Source of the DNA: an uncultured Bacteroides sp. | Lineage (GTDB): Bacteria > Bacteroidota > Bacteroidia > Bacteroidales > Bacteroidaceae | Assembly (NCBI GenBank): GCA_947074205.1 | Contig: CAMTOQ010000005.1 | Location: 1-64,000 of the forward strand | Direction: 5' to 3' | Length of the DNA: 64,000 nucleotides | Part shown: positions 29,301-34,029 of the stretch, in pieces | Layout of the letters: every line of letters begins with the position of its first letter | How positions within the stretch are numbered: the first letter of the stretch is position 1 | The notes under the pieces: model-generated | The model's database searches: none | The model's input: the letters and a program-made list of their open reading frames with translations, nothing else | What the model was told of the DNA's origin: nothing | Program-made: the position numbers and the translations under genes

Positions 29301-30462
29301 CTGCTTCACCTTCAATGGCTAGCTGTTCAGGACTTTTACCTAGTTGGCCCAGCATACCACCGACACTCCCCTTAAACGCATTGCTAAGTATATACATAGC
29401 CGAAGAAGCAGGAACTTCTTTTTGTACAAGGTAGTCGTAAGCTTTCTTGAATAGTACTTCTCTAGGGCCTTCTATTGGTGCGCCTTCGCCCTTACCTTCT
29501 GTTTCGCCTTGCTTGGGATAGATTTGCTCCAGCTCTGCATTGACTGACTGCAATACGTTAGCATAGTCAGTCTCTTGCAATACAGCCTTATTGGTATTGA
29601 TACCCATTGCCAAAGCTGCATAAGGAGTGTTAGGCCCGTTTTGACGCGCTTGTGCTGCCGCTTCCCATCCTTTCTTGACATTCTCTTCAATGGTAGTATC
29701 AATAAGAGGTTTAAGCTGATTCTCAAATGTTCTATCCATTGTCTTATCAAAGCTCTGATAATCCGCTGTATTGCGCTGCATAGCTCTATTCATGTCACCA
29801 CCAACGGTATTGGCAAACGACTGTGCTTGCTTGTTTCCTTGCTTTTCAATAGCAGGAAGTTGTTCGGTGCCAGGCACAATTGGCTTGCCTGCAAAATCAG
29901 TAGGGATAGAGCCTACAGGACGTTCTGGCAGTATATTATTAAGCTCTGGTTCTTGTTGCTTCATCACGTCCCACACCTTGTTTTCTTGTTGCTGTTGTTG
30001 TGTACCGACTACCGGCGAATTACCATCAGACGCAATAGACGGGGTAGATTCAAATGCAGCTACATCGTTCTTTCCCTGATTTGCACCAAGCGGGCCGCCC
30101 ACTGTTTCATCATTCACCACATCAGAGAAAACTACATCGTCATCTGTAGATGGAGAAGACTTAGAAGCTTGCGCCCCTTTAAACGCTGCTGTTACATTCT
30201 GCGATCCTGGTACATTATTGTGTTGCTCTTGCAATTGTTCGCCTGCTTTATAAGCTGCACCAATAAATGGGCGTAAACCTGCACCTACTGCTTGTTCGTA
30301 CTCACCAATAGGAATATCATAATCATACTCATTGTCTCTCATGCGAATAGTGGCACCTTTGTAAGCATCGGCGTACTTTTGTGCTCCCCACTCGTCGAAT
30401 GTATCCTTGTTAACTGTACGTTGCTTGCCGTCTACAGTTAGATATAGTTTATTATCTGGCAT
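14353..30462 (-). CDS. Giant polyvalent virion protein, 5369 aa: methylase, SNF2 helicase, peptidase and other domains
   Basis: An uninterrupted frame of 16.1 kb, about 600 kDa. Visible domains, in order: a hydrophobic Gly/Ala-rich segment (about 395-580); low-complexity linkers; an inorganic-pyrophosphatase-like domain (about 1765-1885, with NDYGYIRRTTGADGEQVDVY); a small domain near 1940-2030; an N6-methylase fold (about 2230-2480) with EGSAGIG at 2328-2334 and NVPF at 2393-2396; an SNF2-type helicase (about 3005-3620) with VGTGKT at 3037-3042, DEAH at 3228-3231 and QRNGRILRQG near 3572; a MuF-C-like domain (about 3940-4095); a zincin-like peptidase with HEVEGH at 4196-4201; and a long helical C-terminus with hydrophobic segments near 4720-4745 and 4950-4975. 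Known phage and plasmid polyvalent proteins with such mixtures enter the cell with the DNA and counter host defences. Its place between ejection proteins and portal supports packaging in the virion. Confidence 0.85.
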   Translation of the reverse strand: MPDNKLYLTVDGKQRTVNKDTFDEWGAQKYADAYKGATIRMRDNEYDYDIPIGEYEQAVGAGLRPFIGAAYKAGEQLQEQHNNVPGSQNVTAAFKGAQASKSSPSTDDDVVFSDVVNDETVGGPLGANQGKNDVAAFESTPSIASDGNSPVVGTQQQQQENKVWDVMKQQEPELNNILPERPVGSIPTDFAGKPIVPGTEQLPAIEKQGNKQAQSFANTVGGDMNRAMQRNTADYQSFDKTMDRTFENQLKPLIDTTIEENVKKGWEAAAQARQNGPNTPYAALAMGINTNKAVLQETDYANVLQSVNAELEQIYPKQGETEGKGEGAPIEGPREVLFKKAYDYLVQKEVPASSAMYILSNAFKGSVGGMLGQLGKSPEQLAIEGEAGEQYDASWWEKGVAGAGSIALDAPVFAITGGLGSLGAEAIVGQTAKHMIAKGVAEATAKAAAQRLVAVNLPKIMAASVVSGGINFGGYDVIKDVMNQGITGEQFNFGQTAMAAVGGFAKGGAFGAFGVGAGHLTRNLNGLSKVTAQAGTLAGEIGLFTGMGVGEQLLHGATWEDIDLGEELLVNSAMVGTMKATKPQHLFSSKGKLDENGKMIRNLEFTPEQKEELQRAGFDVKSTFDFAKKTIEGKSQERNELLSDKGFNEALDQYQMVMNNLDISQGTKAKMMYLVEGKVSSIPPVMSQYTKQQREDGRYEIDLLDGAGKIIERKVFEDAKAMDSYEATNKLSQKAQFNEMVQLEQMNDRIVNSKLNQETIRTYSYMNGVTVESITDVIAKKAQGKELTQAEQAMLSELNAMRRSATGFNEEMSESYLRVQKERTGIDITKAILKDAKDRTTQENEAIANYLDFLRFKVSGKEQETQSRGHQAKQNTATTAQGLPQYESVATPPVNETASPRESADVTPSPASPEPQPVGPKPLNPNSSVEDVVGNMRQAFGGQKRSEILATTNNHPEGLRGYIKQLQSENANPEQIAALQALDDVQTSERTAIEWKVNEQNDLAAKKANKTTRNITRVEVLTQDGMQQGNITSGAITFNKDEGVETSDNTLYFTNDAGKVYPITGKDIKILITNQRLDEVLEFNNTQLKGELEKELQDRLNYAPNIPAPEVGESIPSNGVDFVIVDATLEGVTVLDRELYDANAANEKKLINASLKDGVQLSMDEYKSLMTDAMEGGEQLIVTEQSSTIKEEPQDQEISTVESVAPVEAEQLQTALSRIPTNEEGQPIFESAPAKDTWEALLEINEGDKETSSTIASSMIEKLNSDLEKSQKAGPKGNNPMEMAQSVKDNKAQQEVIKKNIDYWNGVISVSTQLPVEEQQSSEPYKEVVLKDKAPRKQSLRYSKQESSMGDPMSMREAVLRDIATGRIRFKWGDNENGTKGLGAHLGLNLSEKERKRRFWALSKDGEYPEVAALRIAEELSLGNIEVTDQDVFNEILDVMRSYDTPSAIWEEVKNMQSEINGEYEDTYEDYFFRENGVTVEDLQAIDDARNGSLYDLDIQRDYDIFADELNNTQNNELQRQGTGSDIPDRGREQAIERGGSAATTEVAPVLQGERPIEANQEGRLELANEGGKDQISNASVGSGTEDSTGQAGAVSTGDTRVADKVNGEIDARLQAIDKELQTTRQSLDAEKKKLGKRIGAEAQGDLFGTPKTDGALFAADEIPIDYSGEIIEKALKPINDKITLLEQEKKQLTDNREKRVADAVAADKAQYKIEEKPSTPSINKGEGMFDYAARIAQQQELDKVGKEVNPDPSDAQKEAGNYKKGHIKIDGLDVSIETPKGAQRSGVDADGKAWSITAQNDYGYIRRTTGADGEQVDVYFGNTGAKVFVVDQVNKDGSFDEHKVMHGFNSLDEAKAAYLSNYEEGWQGLGAINEVEDFKGWLKDGDTTKLFAPTAIEESKKEDVVYHDVSAIQKGEDILDYANRIAKEEEAKQPARPSFIGEPYSKKHDKTSADIHIAPITERVSNEVFADMKQIAKESGGRYSNYISGKKSPTDVGFVFKTPEKLNEFITKLNDKYAQSKGEATAKEKTILIEQKEPTIQQGLDNKKSAETVNKQEEISNSHGLKIGDKVLFKGKEAKIYDIDMGRPVIEGELAPIMYELANWEDVQPMPQKAVEKPTIEKPVTQNKDERTADSSQARGLQEREQSSGTNRQSRGKSEKDLGLGGKDGQGHQQPDSRRVDRGNDGDKSLNQTGSDRPSHQSTTGLSNERNNRSERGVDYAPTSTGARHKANIEAIELAQDLANRGDVATPAEMQVLRKFSGWGGLGGYFNNPNSPEAVKLKELLGEDGYEDASMSINSAYFTPATVVDALWDITQKLGFRGGNILEGSAGIGNILGLMPNDISAVSSIHAVEKDSTTGQILSQLYPDAKVDVKGFEDTNIKNGSVDLAITNVPFITGLHVHDKVDKDLSKRFKNIHDFCIAKNVSKLKPGGLGIFISSNGTLDKSTDLRQWLNTKGDADIIGAFRLHNGTFGGTNATSDIIVVRKRIGGKVSDNAINALSTTILRKAQMPTDKYDWRKEEYITKDVVLEVNSYFAEHPENMAGEMMFGFENGDTYRPESVGLYPSDGKDQSAMLQQWVSQMKAETNKMETATDAITPASKEATTVGEGSLLVGKDGDIMVSQRGEAVSIGTNKNKVKGYTKAECLGDYSRLKDALDKVLDYQQNNSNDAGLNPLIEKLNEAYDTFVSRYGNLNKNTSISFLKNDVNFPSIAALESYSESQDINGKKKVTTAKTNVFTGRVIGNKVELKPTTVKDGVVASIYRSGGIDLGYIADKLGMSEDNVRETVVKEGIGFVNPESGAVEVRHEYLSGNVREKLAMAIANNADGEYNENIKELEKVIPMDIPAHLIDFSLGSSWLDTQLYKDYLKDKFGVDTDFQNIESVWIMGAPSGRYNETNRNNGVYSDDFNEQVYGDELVLAAMNNKQISFRRQLKHYDGSTETIVDKKATEAAQIRIQEIKDEFKEWGREKLRGDEELAEKVARTYNDKFNAIVPKFIDNAFLPERFEGASTAINLNPHQKRGAVRATTEPLLLAHEVGTGKTFTLITAAMEMRRLGTAKKPMIVVQNATVGQFINEVKKLYPNAKVLTLTDRDRTPEGRRSFYAKIKYNDWDLIIVPQSTFEMIPDSQERQESFVKERIEEKLHAIEALKTAEADSRQISALEKEVEKLQEELASGLDAIGKKSSKKNAKGEAKAKANAAAKAKEQLDRRTDDVQDFDDMGIDALLVDEAHEYKRLGFATTMTRGVKGIDPAGSKKAASVYLKTRAVFDKTGWKNVVFATGTPISNTAAEIWTFMRYMMPKEVLKANDIYYFDDFVRNFGNIAQSLEFTTSGKFKENNRFAAYVNKPELIRLWSAITDTVLTKDAGAVSKRIPAMESGKAQDIYLPQSNSLIDIMRAVRGRLEEFENMTGKEKKANSHIPLTMYGIAKRAAIDTRLVDRNAPDEPNSKTNKAVEATLQALEETKDYKGTVAIFCDSQRRRENGVVTFDLFQDIKEKLEKLGVPADQIFIMAPGLSIPKKEKVFADVNAGNIRVIIGNTQTMGTGVNINERLHTLIHMDAPDRPMDYTQRNGRILRQGNLHKDWGKPVRILRFGVEDSLDVTSYQRLKTKSGFIDSIMDGKGALENNQENRTLEEEEEGLFDNPVAVLSGSQYAMLKNKAERDLRKYKSKKQQWQTDQIYIASKVRSNLGKIKGNEELIEEETKMLQQIESSFPNGEIQSIVLDGQKTKLSGLENVLKDKVNKQINEFIDTKRKDASFNTGKLQFKLSLNGVDFNITVDVARESIWDKANAGYKIIMRRSVSYSSSIGHEDVPVMGGTVRAVIDDILDTVVTGSDAKDFIGRITRVNETMRLDNELMKAREGKPFEFEAELKKADELVEEYTELMRAEMAEKEAKYKDKGENKEVSLESEAEEDSDIRFREEPTETFYSNAERATQVNEQFNTELQQQIDGTLPKDHVYQLGEPSEALLSAGMANLRIELTAKILGNKSNQSNHPFDLSNVVNLPEAIHNPIGVFHSKTQAGSKVILTELSNGEKNFIVAVNAVNKLVSGEKRLEINEIRSLYPKDTKQIVNWVNEGKYLSWVDKEKAINWLNIPQFNSEDDTQPNNSLDSVTKIIESFENPTTKQGEIVAAIDEVSERLNTPVNIITDLNQLPKNHEARKRIEAGRGVKGWYEKGKINIYLPNSEDANDAKVTMLHEVEGHANLRQLWGDKFNSELFKVYKFMPAETQALVKMEADDLYGGDIYEATEEYISKIAQNEVKPSWWRRALSVIRDFLRKIGFDVKMSDKDIEYIIWKGRQERKKNDPFAKAHDISMRVKCGVGEYAKKAPKAEKEKNRFRETNNERPIRLDGESIKDYTKRLAEWKKEQKLREQTIMNEDDYVKSMANMMGVSEKEARDLLFNGESDKERRAGEAKKVNAAIREAEENRPEDPESYLAEKAAISGLSREEKKAFQKMANDMGIDTSVDGLKRAWRDEIILRRRFIESENLALSYLIDDIKKQTTKKEREEIPFIIEGSSREGVSSETMATVEKVKAWFDSMYDELVNNGVGYGCKKLDNYVTHIWDFEASDPIAVESYNNRLKMRSPYTKQRVITSLAEGMEMGLVPRFTDITDIMRDYGQVANLTIANKHLLDFMRNIRIEIESPMPAVVPLLIPSTDTNKDYVYIDNETLADYRVHRSMANRVETIFGSGAEWRRKAKEDMTFTDKFWKVYDKTGSTAKRVTLSLSFFHAGALAESGIAAMNPLHFSKVLLKNMIYDSLFKGELPTMVDREVAMDAVKHMVQLGASSDYDAKDVGTFTGKIARWAQRQVDNNPNLPTKTVKLLADIVDGVNTGMDKFLWNYLHDSLKMYTYKKYADEWRNLVEKKGYSPEDAEKGLNNIGQMINDQFGGQHWELLNITPGQLLAMKRVLLSPDWNLSTVRQFAALSGKMSFYDGKDFDAGEDITRPFQRKKAAIYWTTAMLFFGTLMNGINALFRERDEEKEKLLAEEMRKTNPDYRSPYEVKYPNGMKWYDYTMYGNTRGKHTDLFLGRSKEGSELYARWGKQFREVIELIYGSNGFDMAQNVIDKVEGKANPVFNMLSVMANGQSLGGYVPQELRDEEKKGAFSKWGARVAYTISNSFIPWSVGDFIKPDTGKDWDPISLVMPTSKGMSAYKVKRLMEDGLMGGDISLVEAAYDGAVMNKLDADKLLSSAISSVEALNKKEYSDGITTIQEAVEAFENEADSKKRNIYKNKVKKFLAEEDYKPYERDEAIQKVLDYIEGVSEGDAASEEYAKHETFEDIRDEYTISKIMRSSQKVYNQMKEMQENEDNNLPAFIKQNQWALDLYREAQSVRSVTNTMKKALGRTKDVELMNQIRDRRGKFIDKASQK
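23841..24074 (-). CDS. Candidate overprinted gene, 77 aa, in +1 frame of the giant gene
   Basis: An ATG-initiated frame, shifted +1 relative to the giant gene, encoding a well-mixed, helical, soluble protein (MKEQQIQAKLEAYKKENNLQ, then TADEWIEAMMEIRALTKQEA) with a tryptophan pair WAWEEKTGKD. It covers giant-protein residues about 2130-2207, which are a low-complexity stretch of Ser, Arg, Gly, Gln and Asp (for example GQGHQQPDSRRVDRGNDGD). That is what a linker would look like if the other frame were under selection. The start is preceded by CAAAATAAGG, A-rich as Bacteroidetes starts often are. Not recognised. It might be a small anti-defence or regulatory protein, or a chance frame. Confidence 0.5.
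   Translation of the reverse strand: MKEQQIQAKLEAYKKENNLQELTDSQEESLKRTWAWEEKTGKDINNLTADEWIEAMMEIRALTKQEATDLLISLQQD
25656..25916 (-). CDS. Candidate overprinted gene, 86 aa, in +1 frame of the giant gene
   Basis: A second ATG-initiated frame in the same +1 register as the 77-aa ORF. It encodes a helical, charged protein (MNYSDKELEVIFQTEEENKL, then SSEEAVQLLQKSLQFCKERD and AMRALEVVQKIAQAKPELF) with amphipathic helices and normal amino-acid balance. It overlies giant-protein residues about 1516-1603, a linker rich in Gly, Ser, Glu and Gln (GRLELANEGGKDQISNASVG and neighbours). The start is preceded by AAATAATACCCAAAACA. Other alternative frames in this gene are biased (Leu/Arg/Lys-rich) and look like shadows; this one does not. 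Function unknown. Confidence 0.5.
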   Translation of the reverse strand: MNYSDKELEVIFQTEEENKLSSEEAVQLLQKSLQFCKERDLLKLIKKGDLNLQTKEGKTKLAMRALEVVQKIAQAKPELFLQETQE

Positions 30463-30468
30463 AATATA

Positions 30469-31362
30469 TTAGTCTAATGGTGGTAACTCTTGTTGTTGCG
30501 GAGGTTGCGTATTATATGCGGCACCTCTATATTTAGAAGGGTCGTAAGGATGCTCGGCTTGCTTGGTCTGGATAAAGCCCGAAGCCTCTAGGATAGCGTC
30601 AGGAATGATACCGGATTTAACCAGTTGGGAAAATTGACCAGCATAATCTATTTGTGGGTCCCACTGATTACGCTCCCTTTTAACCCCAGTGCCATACATT
30701 TCGACGAAAGCTCTAGCTTCTTGACTTGATAGCGTTGTAGTTCGCGTCCACACAGCACCGTCTTTACCTTGAACTGATTCACGGATAGGTAGTTCTTTAC
30801 CTGTCCCTTTACCGTTCTTAGCATCAATAGCACCTTTGGTCTGAATCTGTTGAGTGCGATTTTTATGCTTAGTAGCTTCAAGTGAGGCAGCATTGCCAGC
30901 CTTAACACCCTCTAATTCCAATGCATTGACATGACCTTGTGCAGCCTTAGCCGCATCCGCTTCAACCTTAGCTTGAGCTATCCGCATTTGTTGTGCATAT
31001 TGATTAGCTAGTGCATCATCTTGGCGCTTCTTATCGAAGTCTTGGAAGATAGCAGAAAGGGATTTATCTTGATACTGTTGGTCGATGGCACGTTTAGCGC
31101 CACGAAGTTTACTCAGTTGATCGGTATAATAAGGCACCTGCGATTCAACCGGTTTGAACTGCCTAGCGCCTTTAGAAGATGCAAACGCTTGTGTACCTAC
31201 CTTAGCTAGATCACCTAGTAGAGCAAGAGAGCGTTGTCGCTTGAGTGTCTTTTCCTCGTCCACTAGATCAGGCTTCTTGTAGAAGTCCTTGAAGAAGCTA
31301 TAATAACCCTTATCGGCTATCTGCTTCGCATAGTCTATGTCTTTTACTTCATTTTCGTCCAT
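30469..31362 (-). CDS. Internal virion (ejection) protein, 297 aa
   Basis: A mostly helical, Ala/Gln/Lys-rich protein with a coiled-coil centre (residues about 95-170, IFQDFDKKRQDDALANQYAQ, then AKVEADAAKAAQ) and a Pro/Gln-rich C-terminus. It lies 6 nt upstream of the giant gene and 5 nt downstream of the 177-aa gene, so the three form one coupled unit. In podoviruses the gene trio next to the portal encodes the internal core that is ejected into the cell (compare T7 gp14-gp15-gp16). I infer the same role here from order and composition; sequence identity with T7 is not claimed. Confidence 0.55.
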   Translation of the reverse strand: MDENEVKDIDYAKQIADKGYYSFFKDFYKKPDLVDEEKTLKRQRSLALLGDLAKVGTQAFASSKGARQFKPVESQVPYYTDQLSKLRGAKRAIDQQYQDKSLSAIFQDFDKKRQDDALANQYAQQMRIAQAKVEADAAKAAQGHVNALELEGVKAGNAASLEATKHKNRTQQIQTKGAIDAKNGKGTGKELPIRESVQGKDGAVWTRTTTLSSQEARAFVEMYGTGVKRERNQWDPQIDYAGQFSQLVKSGIIPDAILEASGFIQTKQAEHPYDPSKYRGAAYNTQPPQQQELPPLD

Positions 31363-31367
31363 ATCCT

Positions 31368-31901
31368 CTATTTTTTAGCCTTATTACCAAAACTGTCAAG
31401 ACCTGAAAGAGCAGTAGCAATCAATCCACCACCACTCGCAAGCAATTGAGAACCTCCCGATTCATTGGCTTGATATTGTTGCATCTCCATACCAAAGGTA
31501 TTACGTTGGTTAGCTTGGTTCTGTGCATCAACATTGCGCTTAATATCATCGCTCTTAGAAGCAAGATTGCTCACTACATCGGTCATAAGCTGTTGGTCGT
31601 TGGCTTGTTGAGCTACTACAGCTTCGGGTGTAGCGCCAGAAACAGCGCCTTGTGCTTGCGCCTCTTGATTGCGACGACGAAGTGTATCTTCTACTCGTTT
31701 AAGGGCCGCCTGCGATTCCTTGCTATCCATGTAGTTGCCGTAGTAGTTACGATTGTACCAAGCCTCATCCTTCGCCTTTTGGTTGTTGATGGCTTGTTGT
31801 TGCTTACGTGCGGCCTCTGCCGCCTTATTACCTCCGATAATGCTGCTGGCTATACCTCCTATCAATCCGGCTCCTGCCGTTATACCTGCTAGAATACTCA
31901 T
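31368..31901 (-). CDS. Internal virion protein with N-terminal hydrophobic segment, 177 aa
   Basis: Residues 3-24 form a Gly/Ala/Ile-rich hydrophobic helix (LAGITAGAGLIGGIASSIIG), followed by a long Gln/Ala/Asn-rich helical region (AAEAARKQQQAINNQKAKDE) and a second hydrophobic Gly-rich stretch near the C-terminus (SGGSQLLASGGGLIATALSG). This is the layout of T7 gp14-like and similar ejection proteins, which insert in the outer membrane during infection. It is the first gene of the long minus-strand late unit and is divergent from the plus-strand gene at 32047. The assignment is by architecture and position. Confidence 0.6.
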   Translation of the reverse strand: MSILAGITAGAGLIGGIASSIIGGNKAAEAARKQQQAINNQKAKDEAWYNRNYYGNYMDSKESQAALKRVEDTLRRRNQEAQAQGAVSGATPEAVVAQQANDQQLMTDVVSNLASKSDDIKRNVDAQNQANQRNTFGMEMQQYQANESGGSQLLASGGGLIATALSGLDSFGNKAKK

Positions 31902-31994
31902 ATCAATCTCGTTTACACATTAATAGTGCGAAAGAAATTAAATATCAGTAATCCTTATTTGTAGAATTACAACTTTGTTATGTCATTTTGATAA

Positions 31995-32002
31995 TAACTT
32001 TG
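31995..32002 (+). promoter_or_regulatory. Bacteroidetes-type promoter for the HTH gene
   Basis: TAACTTTG fits the TAnnTTTG -7 consensus and is followed by CC. A CTTTG at about 31972 is at -33 spacing. The ATG is at 32047, giving a leader of about 35 nt. It sits in the 145-bp divergent gap with the late minus-strand unit. Confidence 0.6.
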
Positions 32003-32046
32003 CCACATAACAAAAAATCATCTAACAAGTTAAAAACTAACACTAT

Positions 32047-32547
32047 ATGCCAGCAAGAACAGAACGAAAAGCCAAAGAGGGGCAGTACAGTAGAACCGAA
32101 AAGGTAAGCGCTGTACGCATGTTGATCGAGAACGGATACAACTATAAGAAAACATCTGTACAAACAGGTATAAGTAGAGGGTCATTACAAGCGTGGGTGA
32201 AGCTCTACGAGAAAGAGCTAACAGAGAGCACCTCTGTGCAGAGTATAGCAAAGAGTGTTGAGGTTAATATCGCTAGAGCTAAGACAGAGTATATCAATAA
32301 GCACTTTAATTCGATGTCTAGGCTAGCAGAAGAAGCTATCAAGAAAGCTATAGAGCTGGTTCAAGAGGAAGATGATCTAAGTAAGGTGAACGATACAATA
32401 CGAACTATATCCAATTTCATAGTGAAGATAGGAGGTGAAGAAGGTGCAGCGGAAAGAGCTGGAGATACTTATAATCTTATCCAGCAAACTATAGTAGCGT
32501 GCAATAGAATGCAGGGAGATGGAGAAGTTATTGAACTGAAAGAGTAG
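32047..32547 (+). CDS. Helix-turn-helix protein, 166 aa; possible small terminase
   Basis: The N-terminal 60 residues form a basic helix-turn-helix like those of IS3-type OrfA and some small terminases (EKVSAVRMLIENGYNYKKTS, then VQTGISRGSLQAWVKLYE). The rest is helical, with a charged coiled-coil-like middle (AEEAIKKAIELVQEEDD). A DNA-binding head followed by a helical oligomerisation region is the plan of a small terminase. However, it is far from terL (about 20 kb away in the window, though phage genomes circularise or permute), and a transcriptional regulator is also possible. No transposase catalytic partner is present, so it is not an insertion sequence. Confidence 0.55.
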   Translation: MPARTERKAKEGQYSRTEKVSAVRMLIENGYNYKKTSVQTGISRGSLQAWVKLYEKELTESTSVQSIAKSVEVNIARAKTEYINKHFNSMSRLAEEAIKKAIELVQEEDDLSKVNDTIRTISNFIVKIGGEEGAAERAGDTYNLIQQTIVACNRMQGDGEVIELKE

Positions 32548-32552
32548 AATTA

Positions 32553-32628
32553 TCTGTTCTATTTTTCACCTACAAAAATTATAACCCCCGTAATATTTTT
32601 GCCAAAATAGCGCGTTTCTGTTCTATTT
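32553..32628. repeat. Direct repeat TCTGTTCTATTT, two copies 64 bp apart
   Basis: The 12-mer occurs at 32553-32564 and 32617-32628, in the A/T-rich gap after the HTH gene. Spacing is about six helical turns. It might bind the neighbouring HTH protein or form part of a packaging start site. It could also be chance in A/T-rich DNA. Confidence 0.35.
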
Positions 32629-32649
32629 ATCAGATTTAAGGGCAAAAAG

Positions 32650-32679
32650 GAAGGCAGCTTACTCGGCTGCCTTCTCTGT
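32650..32679 (-). terminator. Rho-independent terminator after the integrase
   Basis: AAGGCAGC (32651-32658) pairs with GCTGCCTT (32666-32673); on the minus strand the stem is followed by CCTTTTTG. It would end transcripts of the integrase and of the regulator remnant that it overlaps. Confidence 0.75.
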
Positions 32680-32778
32680 TATTGTTAACCCGCATAGCTC
32701 TAAGAGCGTCTCGAGTTTATCTATTGTCAGGTTGAGTTTTCCCGACAAGAATCGGTACATTGAATTAGGTGTTACCCC
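32659..32778 (-). pseudogene. C-terminal remnant of an XRE-type regulator
   Basis: The minus strand reads GVTPNSMYRFLSGKLNLTID, then KLETLLELCGLTITEKAAE and a stop. This is the recognition helix and last helices of a Cro/CI-like helix-turn-helix domain. The reading frame is blocked upstream by TGA at 32779-32781 and then by the integrase end, so the N-terminal half of the fold is missing. The first ATG (32760) would give only 33 residues. It is most likely a remnant left by recombination near the phage end, not a functional repressor. Confidence 0.5.
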
Positions 32779-32790
32779 TCATTTTGATAT

Positions 32791-34029
32791 CTAGAACTTT
32801 GCAATTTCATCCCCTTCCTCTTCTGGATGAACTAATAAGCTGTCTAGCACCTTTCTATTTGCCTCATCTACTTTCTTAATATTAAACTTGATGTAAATAT
32901 CGGTAACGCTATTGGAGCTATGCCCTAGACCTGCAGCAATTGTTTCTTTTGGTACATCTAACTGACTTGCGATTGTAGCCCAGGAGTGACGAGCATAGTT
33001 AGAAGATATACCTTCAAATAGTGGCTTACGTTCCTTCTTTCCGCCTCGGCCAACTCTTTCTACCTCTCCCATACGTTTCAGCTCTATACCTAACCTATGA
33101 TTAAAATTGCGGTAGTCTACAAACGTGTCTAGTACATTAATAAGGTAATCAACACCTTTGTATCGATCAATGATCTCTTGCGCTTCAGGTTGGATCAAGA
33201 CAGAAAATAGCTTACCTGTTTTAGTCCGTCGATATTCCAAGCGTCCGTTTACTATATCACTTGGCTTTGCTTTTAGTATATCACCGATATTAATACCCAC
33301 CATGTAGAACATGAGCATGAATATATCTCTGTACTTCTGTTGATGCTTCTCTACAGGATAGTCGCGTAGTATCTTGATCTCTTCAATCGTTAGAGCCTTC
33401 TTCCGTGTTTCCTCCTTCTTGATCTGATATTTTCTGAAAGGATAGCAGGTTGTTATCTCGTAGTCTATAGCATAATTAAATACAGCTCTAATGTTGCGAA
33501 GATGAATAGCATAAGAATTAACTTTCAGTGTTGCAGCTAAGAATTTAGTAAATTTATCTAGCCAGGCTTTATTGATAGTATCAAAAGTGCAATTAGCGTC
33601 AAAGGCCTCAATTTTCTGCTTTGTTCGTTCGTATAACTCACAGGTGCCAGAATTGTCAAGTTTACTATTGATATAGTCGTCGATATAGTCAACGAATACT
33701 TTTTCTCTATTCTTCTTTCTACCGGTAAGAGTAAAGCTAAGTAAGTCCTTTAATTGATCTTTACTTAGTCTTGCTAATTGGTTGGTAAATTCTAGATCGT
33801 TGATATCCTTCTCCAACTTTGCCACTTGCGCACGCAAAGTCATATTCTTTGCCTTGGCCCCACGAATAGAATCACTATACATATTAGTATGCTCATTCCA
33901 ATCCTCTAACGATGAAGTGAAATTTGTCGATATAAAGAAAGGGCCTCTATGATAAACATAGAAACGAATAGGATAAGTACCATCATTACGCATACGTCGC
34001 TTGTCTAATACTACCTTTATATTTGCCAT
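32791..34029 (-). CDS. int: Tyrosine site-specific integrase, 412 aa
   Basis: It carries an N-terminal arm-binding region (MANIKVVLDKRRMRNDGTYP), a SAM-like core-binding domain, and a C-terminal catalytic domain with ARHSWATIA, LGHSS and the nucleophile Tyr in SVTDIYIKF. In numbering from an upstream in-frame start at 34074 the Tyr is 394. The usual first catalytic Arg is absent: that place reads MVGINIGDIL, with Val. An Arg pair just downstream (YRRTKTGK) may replace it, as reported for the CTnDOT integrase. The start at 34029 matches family N-termini and follows AAAAATATTA; the upstream start would add 15 residues. The gene points away from the tRNA fragment, 184 nt from it, and is terminated by the hairpin at 32650-32679. 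Confidence 0.9.
   Translation of the reverse strand: MANIKVVLDKRRMRNDGTYPIRFYVYHRGPFFISTNFTSSLEDWNEHTNMYSDSIRGAKAKNMTLRAQVAKLEKDINDLEFTNQLARLSKDQLKDLLSFTLTGRKKNREKVFVDYIDDYINSKLDNSGTCELYERTKQKIEAFDANCTFDTINKAWLDKFTKFLAATLKVNSYAIHLRNIRAVFNYAIDYEITTCYPFRKYQIKKEETRKKALTIEEIKILRDYPVEKHQQKYRDIFMLMFYMVGINIGDILKAKPSDIVNGRLEYRRTKTGKLFSVLIQPEAQEIIDRYKGVDYLINVLDTFVDYRNFNHRLGIELKRMGEVERVGRGGKKERKPLFEGISSNYARHSWATIASQLDVPKETIAAGLGHSSNSVTDIYIKFNIKKVDEANRKVLDSLLVHPEEEGDEIAKF

Noticed and set aside
29575-30276. Plus-strand open frame of 233 codons antisense to the giant gene
   Set aside because: Cys/Arg/Ile-rich composition expected of a shadow of the coding strand; no promoter or partner.
31446-31892. Plus-strand open frame of 148 codons antisense to the 177-aa ejection protein
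   Set aside because: Shadow of Gly/Ala/Gln codons on the other strand; Leu/Cys-rich, no start context.
32047-32547. Insertion sequence of the IS3 type (OrfA-like HTH)
   Set aside because: No OrfB/DDE transposase and no terminal inverted repeats nearby.
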